NCBI RefSeq assembly: GCF_022809775.1
Contig: NZ_CP094380.1
Location: forward strand, 1,599,001 to 1,663,000
Direction of reading: 5' to 3'
Source of the DNA: Pseudodesulfovibrio tunisiensis
GTDB lineage: Bacteria > Desulfobacterota > Desulfovibrionia > Desulfovibrionales > Desulfovibrionaceae
DNA length: 64,000 nucleotides
Shown here in pieces: positions 27,907 to 36,937 of this stretch. The position numbers and the translations under genes are program-made. Under the pieces are notes generated by a model. The model saw only the letters and a list, made by a program, of their open reading frames with translations. It was not told the origin of the DNA and did no database searches. Within the stretch, counting starts at the first letter, position 1. Every line of letters begins with the position of its first letter.

Positions 27907-29787
27907 ATGCAAACATACTACTCAGATCTGCTCGTGATCGGCGCCGGACTGGCTGGTGAGCGCGTAGCCTGTGAAGCTGCCCAGAGCGGTTTCAAGACCA
28001 CCTGTCTCTCCATCGTCCCGGCCAGGCGTTCCCACTCTTCTGCGGCCCAGGGCGGCATGCAGGCCGCACTCGGCAACTGTGCCAAGGGTGAAGGCGACTG
28101 CTGCGACATCCACTTCATCGACACGGTCAAGGGCTCGGACTGGGGCTGCGACCAGGAAGTGGCCCGTCTCTTCGCGGACGCCGCTCCCATCGAAATGCGC
28201 CGCCTGGCTCATTGGGGCGTGCCGTGGAACCGCGTCGTTCCCGGACAGTCCTTCTACTTCAAGGGCGGGGAAAAATTCGAGAAATATGAAAAGGAAGAAA
28301 AGGAAGGCCTGATCACGGCCCGTTCCTTCGGCGGCACCGCCAAATGGCGCACCTGCTATACTTCGGACGGCACCGGCCATGCGGTCATGTGCACCATGGA
28401 CAACCGCTGCGCCGAACTCGGCATCGACGTGTTCGACAAGAAGGAAGCCATTTCCCTGATCCATGACGGCAAGACCTGCATGGGCGCGGTGGTCCGCTGC
28501 CTGCGCACCGGCCAGCTCGAGGTCTTCCTTGCCAAGGCGACCGCCATCTGCACCGGCGGTTTCGGTCGCATCTACAAGGCCACCACCAACGCAGTCATCT
28601 GCGACGGCGGCGGTCACATCATCGCCCACGAAACCGGACTGGTGCCCATCGGCAACCCCGAGTCCATCCAGTTCCACCCCACGGGCATCGTGCCCACGGA
28701 CATTCTGGTCACCGAAGGCTGCCGCGGCGACGGCGGAACCCTGCTCGACGTGAATGAAGAACGCTTCATGCACATCTACGAGCCGGACAAGGCCGAACTG
28801 GCCTCCCGCGACGTGGTCTCCCGCTGGATGACCCACCACATGCGGCAGGGCAAGGGCGTCAAGACCCCATACGGCGAACACCTCTGGCTGGACATCCGCC
28901 ATCTCGGCGACCACCACATCTCCACCAAGCTGCGCGAAGTGGATGAAATCTGCCATCACTTCCTCGGCGTGGACCCGCGCAAGGAACTCATTCCCGTGCG
29001 CCCCACCCAGCACTACACCATGGCCGGCATCCGCACCAACAAGGACGGCGCGGCCTACGGACTGGAAGGCCTGTACTCCGCCGGTGAAGCCGCCTGCTGG
29101 GACATGCACGGCTTCAACCGTCTGGGCGGCAACTCCCTGGCCGAAACCGTTGTTGCCGGCGGCATCATCGGTTCCAAGATCGTGGAATTCCTCCAGGGTT
29201 ACGAAACCCGCTTCGATACCCGTACCGTCAATCTGGCCGTCAAGAAGCAGGAAGAACGCATCCATGACCTGATCCACGGCCGCAAGGGCAAGCTCAATGT
29301 GTATCAGGTGCGCAACGAGTTGCAGGAAGCCCTGATGAAGGGCTGCTTCGTGTTCCGCAATCAGGAAGGATTGGAGGAATGCGTGGAGACCCTGCAGAAG
29401 ACGCTGGAAAAATCCCGCAAGGTCGGTCTGGTATCCGACGGCATCGGCGCGAACTACGAGCTGGGCGCAGCCATGAAGCTGGAAGGCCAGGTCCGTCTCG
29501 GCCTGTGCATTGCCCAGGCAGCCCTGCAGCGCACCGAATCCCGCGGCTCCCACAACCGCGAAGACTACCCCGAGCGCAATGACAAGGATTGGCTCAACCG
29601 CACTCTGGCCTACTGGCCTGAAGGCGCTGACATGCCCGAGCTCTCCTACGAAGACACCACTTCCGTCTTCGAGCTGCCTCCGGGCGACCGCGGCTACGGC
29701 GGCGGCACGATCATTCCCGCCGATGAAAAGTATGTGAAGGAGCGCACCGTCAAGAGCCCCGTCACCGAAATCGGCAAGAAGAAGTAA
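27907..29787 (+). CDS. frdA: FrdA/SdhA, flavoprotein subunit
   Basis: 626 residues. An N-terminal FAD site (LLVIGAGLAGERVACEAAQSG) and the covalent-flavin histidine context (RSHSSAAQGGMQAALG) are present. Active-site motifs include FHPTGIVPTDILVTEGCRGDGG and the late TAGIRTN-like stretch MAGIRTNKDGAAYG. It interconverts fumarate and succinate on the cytoplasmic side. It lies 13 bp after frdC and 25 bp before frdB. The preferred direction cannot be read from sequence. Confidence 0.96.
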   Translation: MQTYYSDLLVIGAGLAGERVACEAAQSGFKTTCLSIVPARRSHSSAAQGGMQAALGNCAKGEGDCCDIHFIDTVKGSDWGCDQEVARLFADAAPIEMRRLAHWGVPWNRVVPGQSFYFKGGEKFEKYEKEEKEGLITARSFGGTAKWRTCYTSDGTGHAVMCTMDNRCAELGIDVFDKKEAISLIHDGKTCMGAVVRCLRTGQLEVFLAKATAICTGGFGRIYKATTNAVICDGGGHIIAHETGLVPIGNPESIQFHPTGIVPTDILVTEGCRGDGGTLLDVNEERFMHIYEPDKAELASRDVVSRWMTHHMRQGKGVKTPYGEHLWLDIRHLGDHHISTKLREVDEICHHFLGVDPRKELIPVRPTQHYTMAGIRTNKDGAAYGLEGLYSAGEAACWDMHGFNRLGGNSLAETVVAGGIIGSKIVEFLQGYETRFDTRTVNLAVKKQEERIHDLIHGRKGKLNVYQVRNELQEALMKGCFVFRNQEGLEECVETLQKTLEKSRKVGLVSDGIGANYELGAAMKLEGQVRLGLCIAQAALQRTESRGSHNREDYPERNDKDWLNRTLAYWPEGADMPELSYEDTTSVFELPPGDRGYGGGTIIPADEKYVKERTVKSPVTEIGKKK

Positions 29788-29812
29788 CCCGGATCAAAAA
29801 GAGGAATGCATC

Positions 29813-30553
29813 ATGGGCAGACAATTACAGTTCGAAATATTCCGGTACAATCCCCAGAAAAAGGGAGACGTGCCGCACATGCAGACGTTCACCCTTGACG
29901 AAACCCCGAACATGACCCTGTTCATCGCCCTGAACAGGCTGCGCGAGGAGCAGGACTCCAGCCTGATGTTCGACTTCTGCTGCCGCGCCGGCATCTGCGG
30001 CGCGTGTGCCATGGTCATCAACGGGCGCCCCGGTCTGGCCTGCCAGACCAAGACCAAGGACCAGCCGTCCAGGATCACCCTGCATCCCCTGCCGATCTTC
30101 AAGCTGGTCGGCGACCTGGCCGTGGATACCGGTGTCTGGTTCCGCGAAATGTACGCCAAGACCGAATCCTGGGTGCACACGACCAAGCAGTTCGACCCCA
30201 AGAGGCAGGAAGAACGCATGGACAACGAGGTCGCCGAGCAGATTTACGAGCTCGAACGCTGCATCGAATGCGGATGTTGCGTGGCGGCCTGCGGAACCGC
30301 CCGGCTGCGTGACGACTTCATGGGCGCGGCGGGCCTGAACCGCATTGCCCGCTTCGTGGTCGACCCGCGCGACGAGCGCACCGACAAGCAGTACTTCGAA
30401 ATCATCGGCAACGATCACGGCATATTCGGCTGCATGGGCCTGCTGGCGTGCGAGGACGTGTGTCCCAAGAAGCTGCCTTTGCAGAACCAGCTCGGATTCC
30501 TGCGTCGCAAGATGGGCATCACCGCAATCAAGGAAATATTCAGGAAGAAGTAA
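29813..30553 (+). CDS. frdB: FrdB/SdhB, iron-sulfur subunit
   Basis: 246 residues. Cysteines for a [2Fe-2S] cluster (DFCCRAGICGACAMVING, then LACQ), a [4Fe-4S] cluster (CIECGCCVAACG) and a third cluster (CMGLLACEDVCPKKLPLQ) are in the normal order. It carries electrons between FrdA and the cytochrome b FrdC. The stop is followed after one base by fumA. Confidence 0.96.
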   Translation: MGRQLQFEIFRYNPQKKGDVPHMQTFTLDETPNMTLFIALNRLREEQDSSLMFDFCCRAGICGACAMVINGRPGLACQTKTKDQPSRITLHPLPIFKLVGDLAVDTGVWFREMYAKTESWVHTTKQFDPKRQEERMDNEVAEQIYELERCIECGCCVAACGTARLRDDFMGAAGLNRIARFVVDPRDERTDKQYFEIIGNDHGIFGCMGLLACEDVCPKKLPLQNQLGFLRRKMGITAIKEIFRKK

Positions 30554-30554
30554 C

Positions 30555-31394
30555 ATGCGCACTATTCACACCAGCGAAATCATTGATGCCGTGGCCAACA
30601 TGTGCATCAAGGCCAACACCGAGCTGCCGGACGACGTCCGCGCCAAGCTGGAACAGGCCCTGGCAGAGGAAACCTCCCCGTCCGCCAAGGAAGTGCTTCG
30701 TCAGCTTCTGGAAAACGCGGATCTGGCCCGCGACACCAAACTGCCCCTGTGTCAGGACACCGGCCTTGCCGTGCTGTTCGTGGAATTGGGCGACGAAGTG
30801 AAGATCGAGGGCGGCAACCTGCGCGAAGCCATCAACGAAGGCGTACGCAAGGGCTACAAGGACGGCTTCCTCCGCAAGTCCTCCTGCCATCCCCTGACCC
30901 GCGCCAACATGGGCGACAACACCCCGGCCATCATCCACTTCGACATGGTGCCCGGCGACAAGCTGAAGATGGTCTTCATGGCCAAGGGCGGCGGCAGCGA
31001 AAACATGAGCCGCGTCACCATGCTGGCTCCGGCGCAGGGCTGGGAAGGCATCAAGAAATTCGTCATCAACCGCATTGCCGAAGCCGGCCCCAACCCCTGC
31101 CCGCCCACCATCGTGGGCATCGGCATCGGCGGCACCTTCGACCATGCTGCCAAGATCGCCAAGAAATCCCTGATGCGCCGCCTGGACGACACGCATCCGG
31201 ATCCGCAAATCGCGGCCATGGAAAAGGAACTGGAAGAAGACCTGAACAAGCTCGGCGTCGGCCCCATGGGCCTCGGCGGCAAGACCACGGTCCTGAGCGT
31301 CAAGATCACCGTCGAACCCTGCCATCTGGCAAGCCTTCCCCTGGCCGTCAATGTCCAGTGCCACTCCCAGAGGCACGAGGAGGTTGTACTCTAA
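30555..31394 (+). CDS. fumA: Class I fumarate hydratase, alpha (N-terminal) subunit
   Basis: 279 residues from the ATG at 30555 (MRTIHTSEIIDAVANM). It belongs to the two-subunit, [4Fe-4S]-dependent fumarase family: LPLCQDTGLAVLFVELG, KGGGSENMSRVTMLAPAQG, and GIGIGGTFDHAAKIAKKSL are family motifs, with cluster cysteines in CQDTG, SSCHPLTRANMGDN and EPCHLASLPLAVNVQCHSQRH. It hydrates fumarate to malate. It shares bases with the beta subunit start (TAATG). Confidence 0.95.
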   Translation: MRTIHTSEIIDAVANMCIKANTELPDDVRAKLEQALAEETSPSAKEVLRQLLENADLARDTKLPLCQDTGLAVLFVELGDEVKIEGGNLREAINEGVRKGYKDGFLRKSSCHPLTRANMGDNTPAIIHFDMVPGDKLKMVFMAKGGGSENMSRVTMLAPAQGWEGIKKFVINRIAEAGPNPCPPTIVGIGIGGTFDHAAKIAKKSLMRRLDDTHPDPQIAAMEKELEEDLNKLGVGPMGLGGKTTVLSVKITVEPCHLASLPLAVNVQCHSQRHEEVVL

Positions 31395-31951
31395 TGGCTG
31401 AATACAAGCTGAACACCCCGTTGACCGATGAAGACATCGTGCAGCTCAAGGCCGGAGACGTGGTCTTCCTGACCGGAACCATCTACTCGGCCCGCGACGC
31501 GGCGCACAAGAAACTCGTGGAGCTTCTGGATCAGGGCAAGGAACTGCCCTTCGACCTCGAAGGCGCGGCCATCTACTACGTCGGCCCCAGCCCGGCGCCT
31601 CCGGGCCGCCCCATCGGCGCTGCCGGTCCCACCACCAGCTACCGCATGGATTCCTTTGCCCCGCGCCTGTACAGCCTCGGCCTCAAGGCCACCATCGGCA
31701 AGGGAAAGCGCGACGAGCCCACCCGTCAGGCCATGCAGGACTACAAGGCCGTGTACTTCGGCGCCACCGGCGGAGCCGGTGCCCTGCTGTCCAACTCCAT
31801 CGTGGAGTCCACGGTCATCGCCTTTGACGAACTCGGCCCCGAAGCCATCCGCGAAATGAAGGTGCAGGACTTCCCGCTTCTCGTCATCAACGACGCACAC
31901 GGCAACGAACTGTATGCAGTGCCGGACCGCAAGGCGGCCGGGATCGAATAA
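31394..31951 (+). CDS. fumB: Class I fumarate hydratase, beta (C-terminal) subunit
   Basis: 185 residues from the ATG that overlaps the alpha stop by one base. It is the swivelling domain of class I fumarase: LTGTIYSARDAAHKKLVELL, YYVGPSPAPPGRPIGAAGPTT, and VYFGATGGAGALLSN are characteristic. Together with the alpha subunit it links FrdCAB to malic enzyme. Confidence 0.95.
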   Translation: MAEYKLNTPLTDEDIVQLKAGDVVFLTGTIYSARDAAHKKLVELLDQGKELPFDLEGAAIYYVGPSPAPPGRPIGAAGPTTSYRMDSFAPRLYSLGLKATIGKGKRDEPTRQAMQDYKAVYFGATGGAGALLSNSIVESTVIAFDELGPEAIREMKVQDFPLLVINDAHGNELYAVPDRKAAGIE

Positions 31952-31977
31952 CGGTTATCAACCACAAGGAGATTGAA

Positions 31978-33297
31978 ATGGCATTGTTCACCAAGCAAGA
32001 AGCTCTTGATTACCATTCCCAGGGACGGAAAGGCAAAATCGAAGTGGTTCCGGTCAAGCCCTGCGTGACCCAGAAGCATCTGTCCATGGCCTACAGCCCG
32101 GGCGTTGCCGAAGCGTGCATGGAAATCGCCGCAGACGAAGCGAAATCCTTTGAATACACCGGTCGCGGCAATCTGGTCGGCGTGGTTTCCAACGGCACCG
32201 CCGTGCTGGGCCTCGGCAACATCGGCGCTCCCGCAGGCAAGCCGGTCATGGAAGGCAAGGGCGTTCTGTTCAAGGTATTCGGCGATGTGGACGTCTTCGA
32301 CATCAACCTGAACGAATCCGATCCCGACAAGATCATCGAAATCGTCAAGGCGCTGGAGCCCACCTTCGGTGGCATCAATCTGGAAGACATCAAGGCCCCC
32401 GAGTGCTTCTACATCGAGGAGACCCTGAAAAAGGAAATGAACATTCCGGTCTTCCATGACGATCAGCACGGCACTGCCATCGTCACGGCCGCCGGCATGA
32501 TGAATGCTCTGGAAATCTCCGGCAAGAAGGCCGAAAACCTGCGCGTGGTGGTTTCCGGTGCTGGCGCGGCCGCCATCGCCTGCACCAACCTGTACAAGAA
32601 CATGGGCGTTGATCCCGAGAACATCGCCATGTTCGACTCCCGCGGCCACATCAACAAGAGCCGCACCGACCTGAACCCGACCAAGCAGGCCTACGCCACC
32701 AACAAGGAATACGCCTCTCTGGCCGAAGCCATGGTCGGCGCCGACTGCTTCCTGGGCCTGTCCGCCAAGGACGTGGTGTCCAAGGACATGGTCAAGACCA
32801 TGGCCGCCAATCCCATCATCTTCGCCTGCGCGAACCCGGATCCCGAGATTTCCTACACCGACGCCAAGGAAGCCCGCCCCGACGCCATCATGGGCACCGG
32901 TCGCTCCGACTTCCCCAATCAGGTGAACAACGTGCTCGGCTTCCCCTTCATCTTCCGCGGCGCTCTGGATGTCGGGGCCACGGCCATCAATGAAGAAATG
33001 AAGCTCGCTGCCGCCCAGGCCCTGGCCGACCTCGCCAAGCAGCCCGCACCGGAATACGTGTGCAAGGCGTTCGGCGTGGACAAGCTGGAATTCGGCATCG
33101 ACTACATCATCCCCAAGGCTCTTGACCTTCGCCTGATCGAATACGTGTCCGTGGCCGTTGCCAAGGCCGCCATGGAAACCGGGGTGGCCCGGAAGACCAT
33201 CGATCTGGCCGAATATGCCAAGGGACTGCGCAAGCGCATCGCCGATTCCTCGGCCCGCGTGGGCGCGTTCGTGGAATCCTATCACCTGGGATTCTAG
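31978..33297 (+). CDS. maeB: Malic enzyme (NAD(P)-dependent, MaeB-type without PTA domain)
   Basis: 439 residues. It oxidatively decarboxylates malate to pyruvate. Family motifs are [52 protein letters not shown] (metal/substrate) and the Rossmann region [21 protein letters not shown]. The C-terminal phosphotransacetylase-like domain found in long MaeB proteins is missing. An AAGGAG site lies just ahead of the ATG. A GC hairpin follows it. Confidence 0.95.
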   Translation: MALFTKQEALDYHSQGRKGKIEVVPVKPCVTQKHLSMAYSPGVAEACMEIAADEAKSFEYTGRGNLVGVVSNGTAVLGLGNIGAPAGKPVMEGKGVLFKVFGDVDVFDINLNESDPDKIIEIVKALEPTFGGINLEDIKAPECFYIEETLKKEMNIPVFHDDQHGTAIVTAAGMMNALEISGKKAENLRVVVSGAGAAAIACTNLYKNMGVDPENIAMFDSRGHINKSRTDLNPTKQAYATNKEYASLAEAMVGADCFLGLSAKDVVSKDMVKTMAANPIIFACANPDPEISYTDAKEARPDAIMGTGRSDFPNQVNNVLGFPFIFRGALDVGATAINEEMKLAAAQALADLAKQPAPEYVCKAFGVDKLEFGIDYIIPKALDLRLIEYVSVAVAKAAMETGVARKTIDLAEYAKGLRKRIADSSARVGAFVESYHLGF

Positions 33298-33315
33298 ATT
33301 CGGAAAATCCTCTGT

Positions 33316-33340
33316 CGGGCGGGGATTGCGGCCCCGCCCG
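33316..33340 (+). other. Intercistronic GC hairpin after the malic enzyme gene
   Basis: Perfect 9-bp arms CGGGCGGGG/CCCCGCCCG, loop ATTGCGG, no T-run after it. It probably protects mRNA ends or gives partial read-through control. Confidence 0.6.
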
Positions 33341-33415
33341 GCAATGCGAGGAGCGTGTCGGTTGAGGTGAACGACAGCGGCAGCGGTGCCGCCAACACAA
33401 GAGAGAGGAAAACCA

Positions 33416-34954
33416 ATGAGCGCACAACAAGACAGTGGAAAAGGAAAGATAGTCGGCTTTTTTCTCGGGCCGATCGTCTTCATAGCGATGCTCCTGCTCC
33501 CGGCTCCCGAAGGAATGAATCCCGAGGCGTGGCGCGTTGCCGCGGTGACGGCATTCATGGCTATCTGGTGGATCACCGAAGCCATTCCCATTCCCGCCAC
33601 GTCCCTGATGCCCATCGCCCTTTTCCCGCTCCTCGGCGTCATGAAGTCGAATGCGGCCACTGCACCCTATGCGAACCATCTGATCTACCTGTTCATGGGC
33701 GGCTTTTTCCTCGCCGTGACCATGGAACGGTGGAACCTGCACCGCCGCGTGGCTCTGCACACGATCCGTCTGGTGGGCACCAGCCCGGCCAGAATGACGC
33801 TCGGGTTCATGGTCGCCACGGCCCTGCTGTCCATGTGGGTGTCCAACACGGCAACGGCCATGATGATGGTTCCCATCGGACTGGCAGTCATCCAGCAGGC
33901 CACGGGATTCAATTCCGACCAGCTGCGCATGACCGGCACGAACGACCCCGAACACAACTTCGGCAAGGGCCTGATGCTCGGCGTTGCCTACGCAGCCTCC
34001 ATCGGCGGCGTGGCCACCATCATCGGCACGCCCCCGAACACCGTCATGGTGGGCATGGTCGAAAAGATGTTCGGCGTGGAAATCGGCTTCGGCCAGTGGA
34101 TGCTCTTCGGCGTGCCCCTGTCCGTGGTCATGCTGGCCATCGCGTGGGTGCTGCTGACCAGGATGCTCTTCCCGACCGGTGACATGGAACTGGCTGGCGG
34201 CAAGGCCATCATCGAAGAGGAAATCAGAAAACTCGGCCCCATGCTTCCCGAAGAAAAGAAAATCGTGATCGTGGGCTGTTTCATCGCCTCCTTCTGGCTG
34301 GCGCGCGGCTTCCTCAAGAAGATGCCCTTCGTGCTGGATATCATGCCGAAGTTCGGCTTCATTCACGACGCAACCATCGGTATTCTCGGTTCCCTGATCC
34401 TGTTCGCCATTCCGACCAACTTCAAGAAGGGCGAATTTCTGCTGGACTGGAAGACCGCGGTCAAGATTCCCTGGGACGTGATCCTGCTCTTCGGCGGCGG
34501 TCTGGCCATTGCCAACGGCTTTGCCAAGACCGGACTCGCCACCTACATCGCGGGACAGCTCGGCGGACTGGAAGGCGCGAGCATGCTCATCTTCGTGTCC
34601 ACCGTGGTCCTGATGACCATCTTCCTGACCGAGATCACCTCCAACACGGCCACCGCGACCCTGCTGGTGCCGATCATGGGCAGCGCGGCCATCGCCATGG
34701 GCGTGCATCCCTACGCCACCATCATCAGCGCCTGTGTGGCCGCCTCCTTTGCCTTCATGCTTCCCGTGGCGACTCCGCCCAACGCCGTCATCTTCGGCAG
34801 CGGGTGCGTCTCCATCAAGCAGATGGCCAAGGCAGGCATATGGCTGAACATCATCGGCACAATCCTGATCACCGCCTTCGTGGTCTACGTCCTGCCCATC
34901 GTCTGGGGCATCGACCTGGGCGTGGTTCCGGATTGGGGCGTGATTCCCAAGTAA
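33416..34954 (+). CDS. DASS/SLC13-family dicarboxylate transporter
   Basis: 512 residues from the ATG at 33416 (AGAGG site). About 12 helices. Family motifs are the paired SNT sequences (MWVSNTATAMMMVPIG near residue 140 and TEITSNTATATLLVPIMG near 405), GVAYAASIGGVATIIGTPPN, and LPVATPPNAVIFGSG. Such proteins co-transport Na+ with succinate, malate, fumarate or related anions. The position after frd, fum and mae, under DctBD, points to C4-dicarboxylate uptake or exchange. Confidence 0.93.
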   Translation: MSAQQDSGKGKIVGFFLGPIVFIAMLLLPAPEGMNPEAWRVAAVTAFMAIWWITEAIPIPATSLMPIALFPLLGVMKSNAATAPYANHLIYLFMGGFFLAVTMERWNLHRRVALHTIRLVGTSPARMTLGFMVATALLSMWVSNTATAMMMVPIGLAVIQQATGFNSDQLRMTGTNDPEHNFGKGLMLGVAYAASIGGVATIIGTPPNTVMVGMVEKMFGVEIGFGQWMLFGVPLSVVMLAIAWVLLTRMLFPTGDMELAGGKAIIEEEIRKLGPMLPEEKKIVIVGCFIASFWLARGFLKKMPFVLDIMPKFGFIHDATIGILGSLILFAIPTNFKKGEFLLDWKTAVKIPWDVILLFGGGLAIANGFAKTGLATYIAGQLGGLEGASMLIFVSTVVLMTIFLTEITSNTATATLLVPIMGSAAIAMGVHPYATIISACVAASFAFMLPVATPPNAVIFGSGCVSIKQMAKAGIWLNIIGTILITAFVVYVLPIVWGIDLGVVPDWGVIPK

Positions 34955-34967
34955 CCTTGCAAACACT

Positions 34968-34998
34968 TCCCGAGGGCGGTCGTACGGCCGCCCCGGGA
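34968..34998 (+). other. Intercistronic hairpin between the transporter and the rnf genes
   Basis: Arms TCCCG plus GGGCGG (one bulged A) pair with CCGCCC plus CGGGA across an eight-base loop. No T-run follows, so it is unlikely to be a full terminator, and transcription may continue into the rnf genes. Confidence 0.55.
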
Positions 34999-35054
34999 TG
35001 ATACCGTCAATCCAATAACCGTTGAGCTGCCCCCGACGTGCGGCGGAGAGAAAA

Positions 35055-35819
35055 ATGCGTGCAAACTCGAAGACTCTTCCGGTGATAGTGATAGCGGTCG
35101 TGCTCCTTGGGGCAGCCGTCCTGGGATACGTCAAATCCGACGACACCCCGAAAATGCCGGTGCGAATCCTGTTCAAGAACAACGGAGGCAAGGTCATCTT
35201 CTCCCATCTCGTGCACCATCGGGACTATCAGATCGACTGTGCCCAATGTCATCACGACAGAAAGCCCATGCCGCACGGCAAGGACGACGAAACCATGGCT
35301 TGCGGATCGTGCCATCCCACGGAATTCGACGACGACTACATGGCCGCACACATGGATTCCTTCCCGGACGAAACCTATTGCGTGCGCTGCCACCACACGG
35401 AATACGGCGAAGTAATTTTCGACCACGAGGCGCACAAGGACTACGCAAGCGACTGTTACGACTGCCACCACGGCAAGGAGATCGAGCCGGAACCCCAGAA
35501 GTGCGCGAACTGCCACAAGGATGACGATTCGGGCGAACTTCTCAGCATGCGGCTGGCCGGTCATCAGAGCTGCGCCAACTGTCACGACGACATGTTCGAG
35601 AAGGGACTCTCCAGTTGCAAGTCCTGCCATGTGCCCGTGGACATGACCCAGTACGAGGGCGACTACACTTCCTGCGACAAGTGCCACGACTCCGAGGTCA
35701 GGGAGCTGGTGCTGCCGCGCATGAACGCCTTCCACGATCAGTGCATGTCCTGCCACGAGGGAATGGATGCAGGCCCCTACGGCCCGGACAACTGCAAAAA
35801 GTGCCACATCAGCAGGTAG
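35055..35819 (+). CDS. Decaheme c-type cytochrome of the Rnf cluster
   Basis: 254 residues from the ATG at 35055 (GGAGAG site). An N-terminal hydrophobic segment (residues ~7-24) acts as signal or anchor. Ten CxxCH heme sites follow: CAQCH, CGSCH, CVRCH, CYDCH, CANCH twice, CKSCH, CDKCH, CMSCH and CKKCH, with extra histidines of the class III (c3-like) type. Multiheme cytochromes lead the rnf operon in Desulfovibrio and are thought to link periplasmic cytochrome c3 to Rnf. It lies 6 bp before rnfC. Confidence 0.93.
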   Translation: MRANSKTLPVIVIAVVLLGAAVLGYVKSDDTPKMPVRILFKNNGGKVIFSHLVHHRDYQIDCAQCHHDRKPMPHGKDDETMACGSCHPTEFDDDYMAAHMDSFPDETYCVRCHHTEYGEVIFDHEAHKDYASDCYDCHHGKEIEPEPQKCANCHKDDDSGELLSMRLAGHQSCANCHDDMFEKGLSSCKSCHVPVDMTQYEGDYTSCDKCHDSEVRELVLPRMNAFHDQCMSCHEGMDAGPYGPDNCKKCHISR

Positions 35820-35825
35820 GTCACG

Positions 35826-36935
35826 ATGAATACGCATGAAACACATCCTTTGCCGCCGCATGTCGAACTGACCCTGATGCGTCACTGTCCGCTCGTCACG
35901 TGCGGACAGGAAGTCAGGCGCGGAGAACGGGTCGCCACTTCGTCCGTGCCGGACATGGGCGACATCCATACTCCCATTGCCGGAAAAGTGAGTCAGGTTG
36001 ACGCGTTCCGGGTCAGGATCACCGCCGAAGGCAACGCCGAAGTCGAGCCCGAAGACCTCCGGGACATCTCCGGAGCCGAGCTGCGGACGAGACTGGCCGG
36101 ACTGGGCGCGGATCTGGCTCCCATCCCGGAAGCGGGAACGGATTTTCTCATCATCAACGCAGTGGATGCCGAACCCGGCGTTCTTGCCAGACAGGAACTG
36201 CTTTCTTCCTCCCGAGCAACCCTTGAGCGCGGCCTTGAGGCCGTCATCGCCCTATACGCCCCTAGCAGGACGGTTCTGGCCACGCTCAAGGGGTCTGGCA
36301 AGGCTTTTTCCGATACGGAATCCGCAGAGATTTCCGAACAGTACCCGGCCGGACTCGACCCCATGGTCGCCTATACCGTGACCGGGGTGGAAGCCCCGGA
36401 CAAGACCGTGGTGCTGGGATTGGAAATCCTGTTTCACGTGGGCCGCATCATGGAGACCGGGCTTCCGGTCATGGAAACCATGGTCACGCTGGGCAATTCA
36501 GCCAGTCTGGTACCGCTGGGCACTCCGGCAGGACTGCTTCTGGAAAAGACCGGACAGAAGCCCGGCAATCTGGACCGCATCGTCCTTGGCGGCGTCCTTC
36601 GCGGAACAGCTGCGGCCTCGCCCATGCAGGGCGTTGCGCGCAACACGAGCGCGATCTCGGTCGTGACCAACGAGGCTCCTGTGGCCGTGGACTCCCCGTG
36701 CGTGGGGTGCGGCGAATGCGTCCGCCACTGTCCGGCCCGTCTCGATCCGGCCATGATCACCAGCTATGCGGAATTCGGCATGTACGACAAGGCCGCAGCA
36801 GAGCACGTGGAAGCCTGTTTCGAATGCGGCCTGTGCGGATTCTTCTGCATCGCCCGCCGCCCCATGCTGCAATACATCCGGCTCGCCAAAAGCGAACTGG
36901 CACGCGCCAAAGCCCTCACTGCAGAGGAGAACTAA
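35826..36935 (+). CDS. rnfC: RnfC, Rnf complex subunit with a degenerate nucleotide site
   Basis: 369 residues, short for RnfC. The opening (LPPHVELTLMRHCPLVTCGQ) and barrel-sandwich part (HTPIAGKVSQV) are typical. Two [4Fe-4S] motifs are present near the C-terminus: CVGCGECVRHCP (~residue 293) and CFECGLCGFFCI (~330, Ile instead of Pro). The Gly-rich GGAGFPT-type segment that holds FMN/NADH in ordinary RnfC/NuoF is missing; the region reads LAGLGADLAPIPEAG, though NAVDAEPG after it remains. It probably does not take electrons from NADH in the usual way. Confidence 0.9.
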   Translation: MNTHETHPLPPHVELTLMRHCPLVTCGQEVRRGERVATSSVPDMGDIHTPIAGKVSQVDAFRVRITAEGNAEVEPEDLRDISGAELRTRLAGLGADLAPIPEAGTDFLIINAVDAEPGVLARQELLSSSRATLERGLEAVIALYAPSRTVLATLKGSGKAFSDTESAEISEQYPAGLDPMVAYTVTGVEAPDKTVVLGLEILFHVGRIMETGLPVMETMVTLGNSASLVPLGTPAGLLLEKTGQKPGNLDRIVLGGVLRGTAAASPMQGVARNTSAISVVTNEAPVAVDSPCVGCGECVRHCPARLDPAMITSYAEFGMYDKAAAEHVEACFECGLCGFFCIARRPMLQYIRLAKSELARAKALTAEEN

Positions 36936-36937
36936 CC

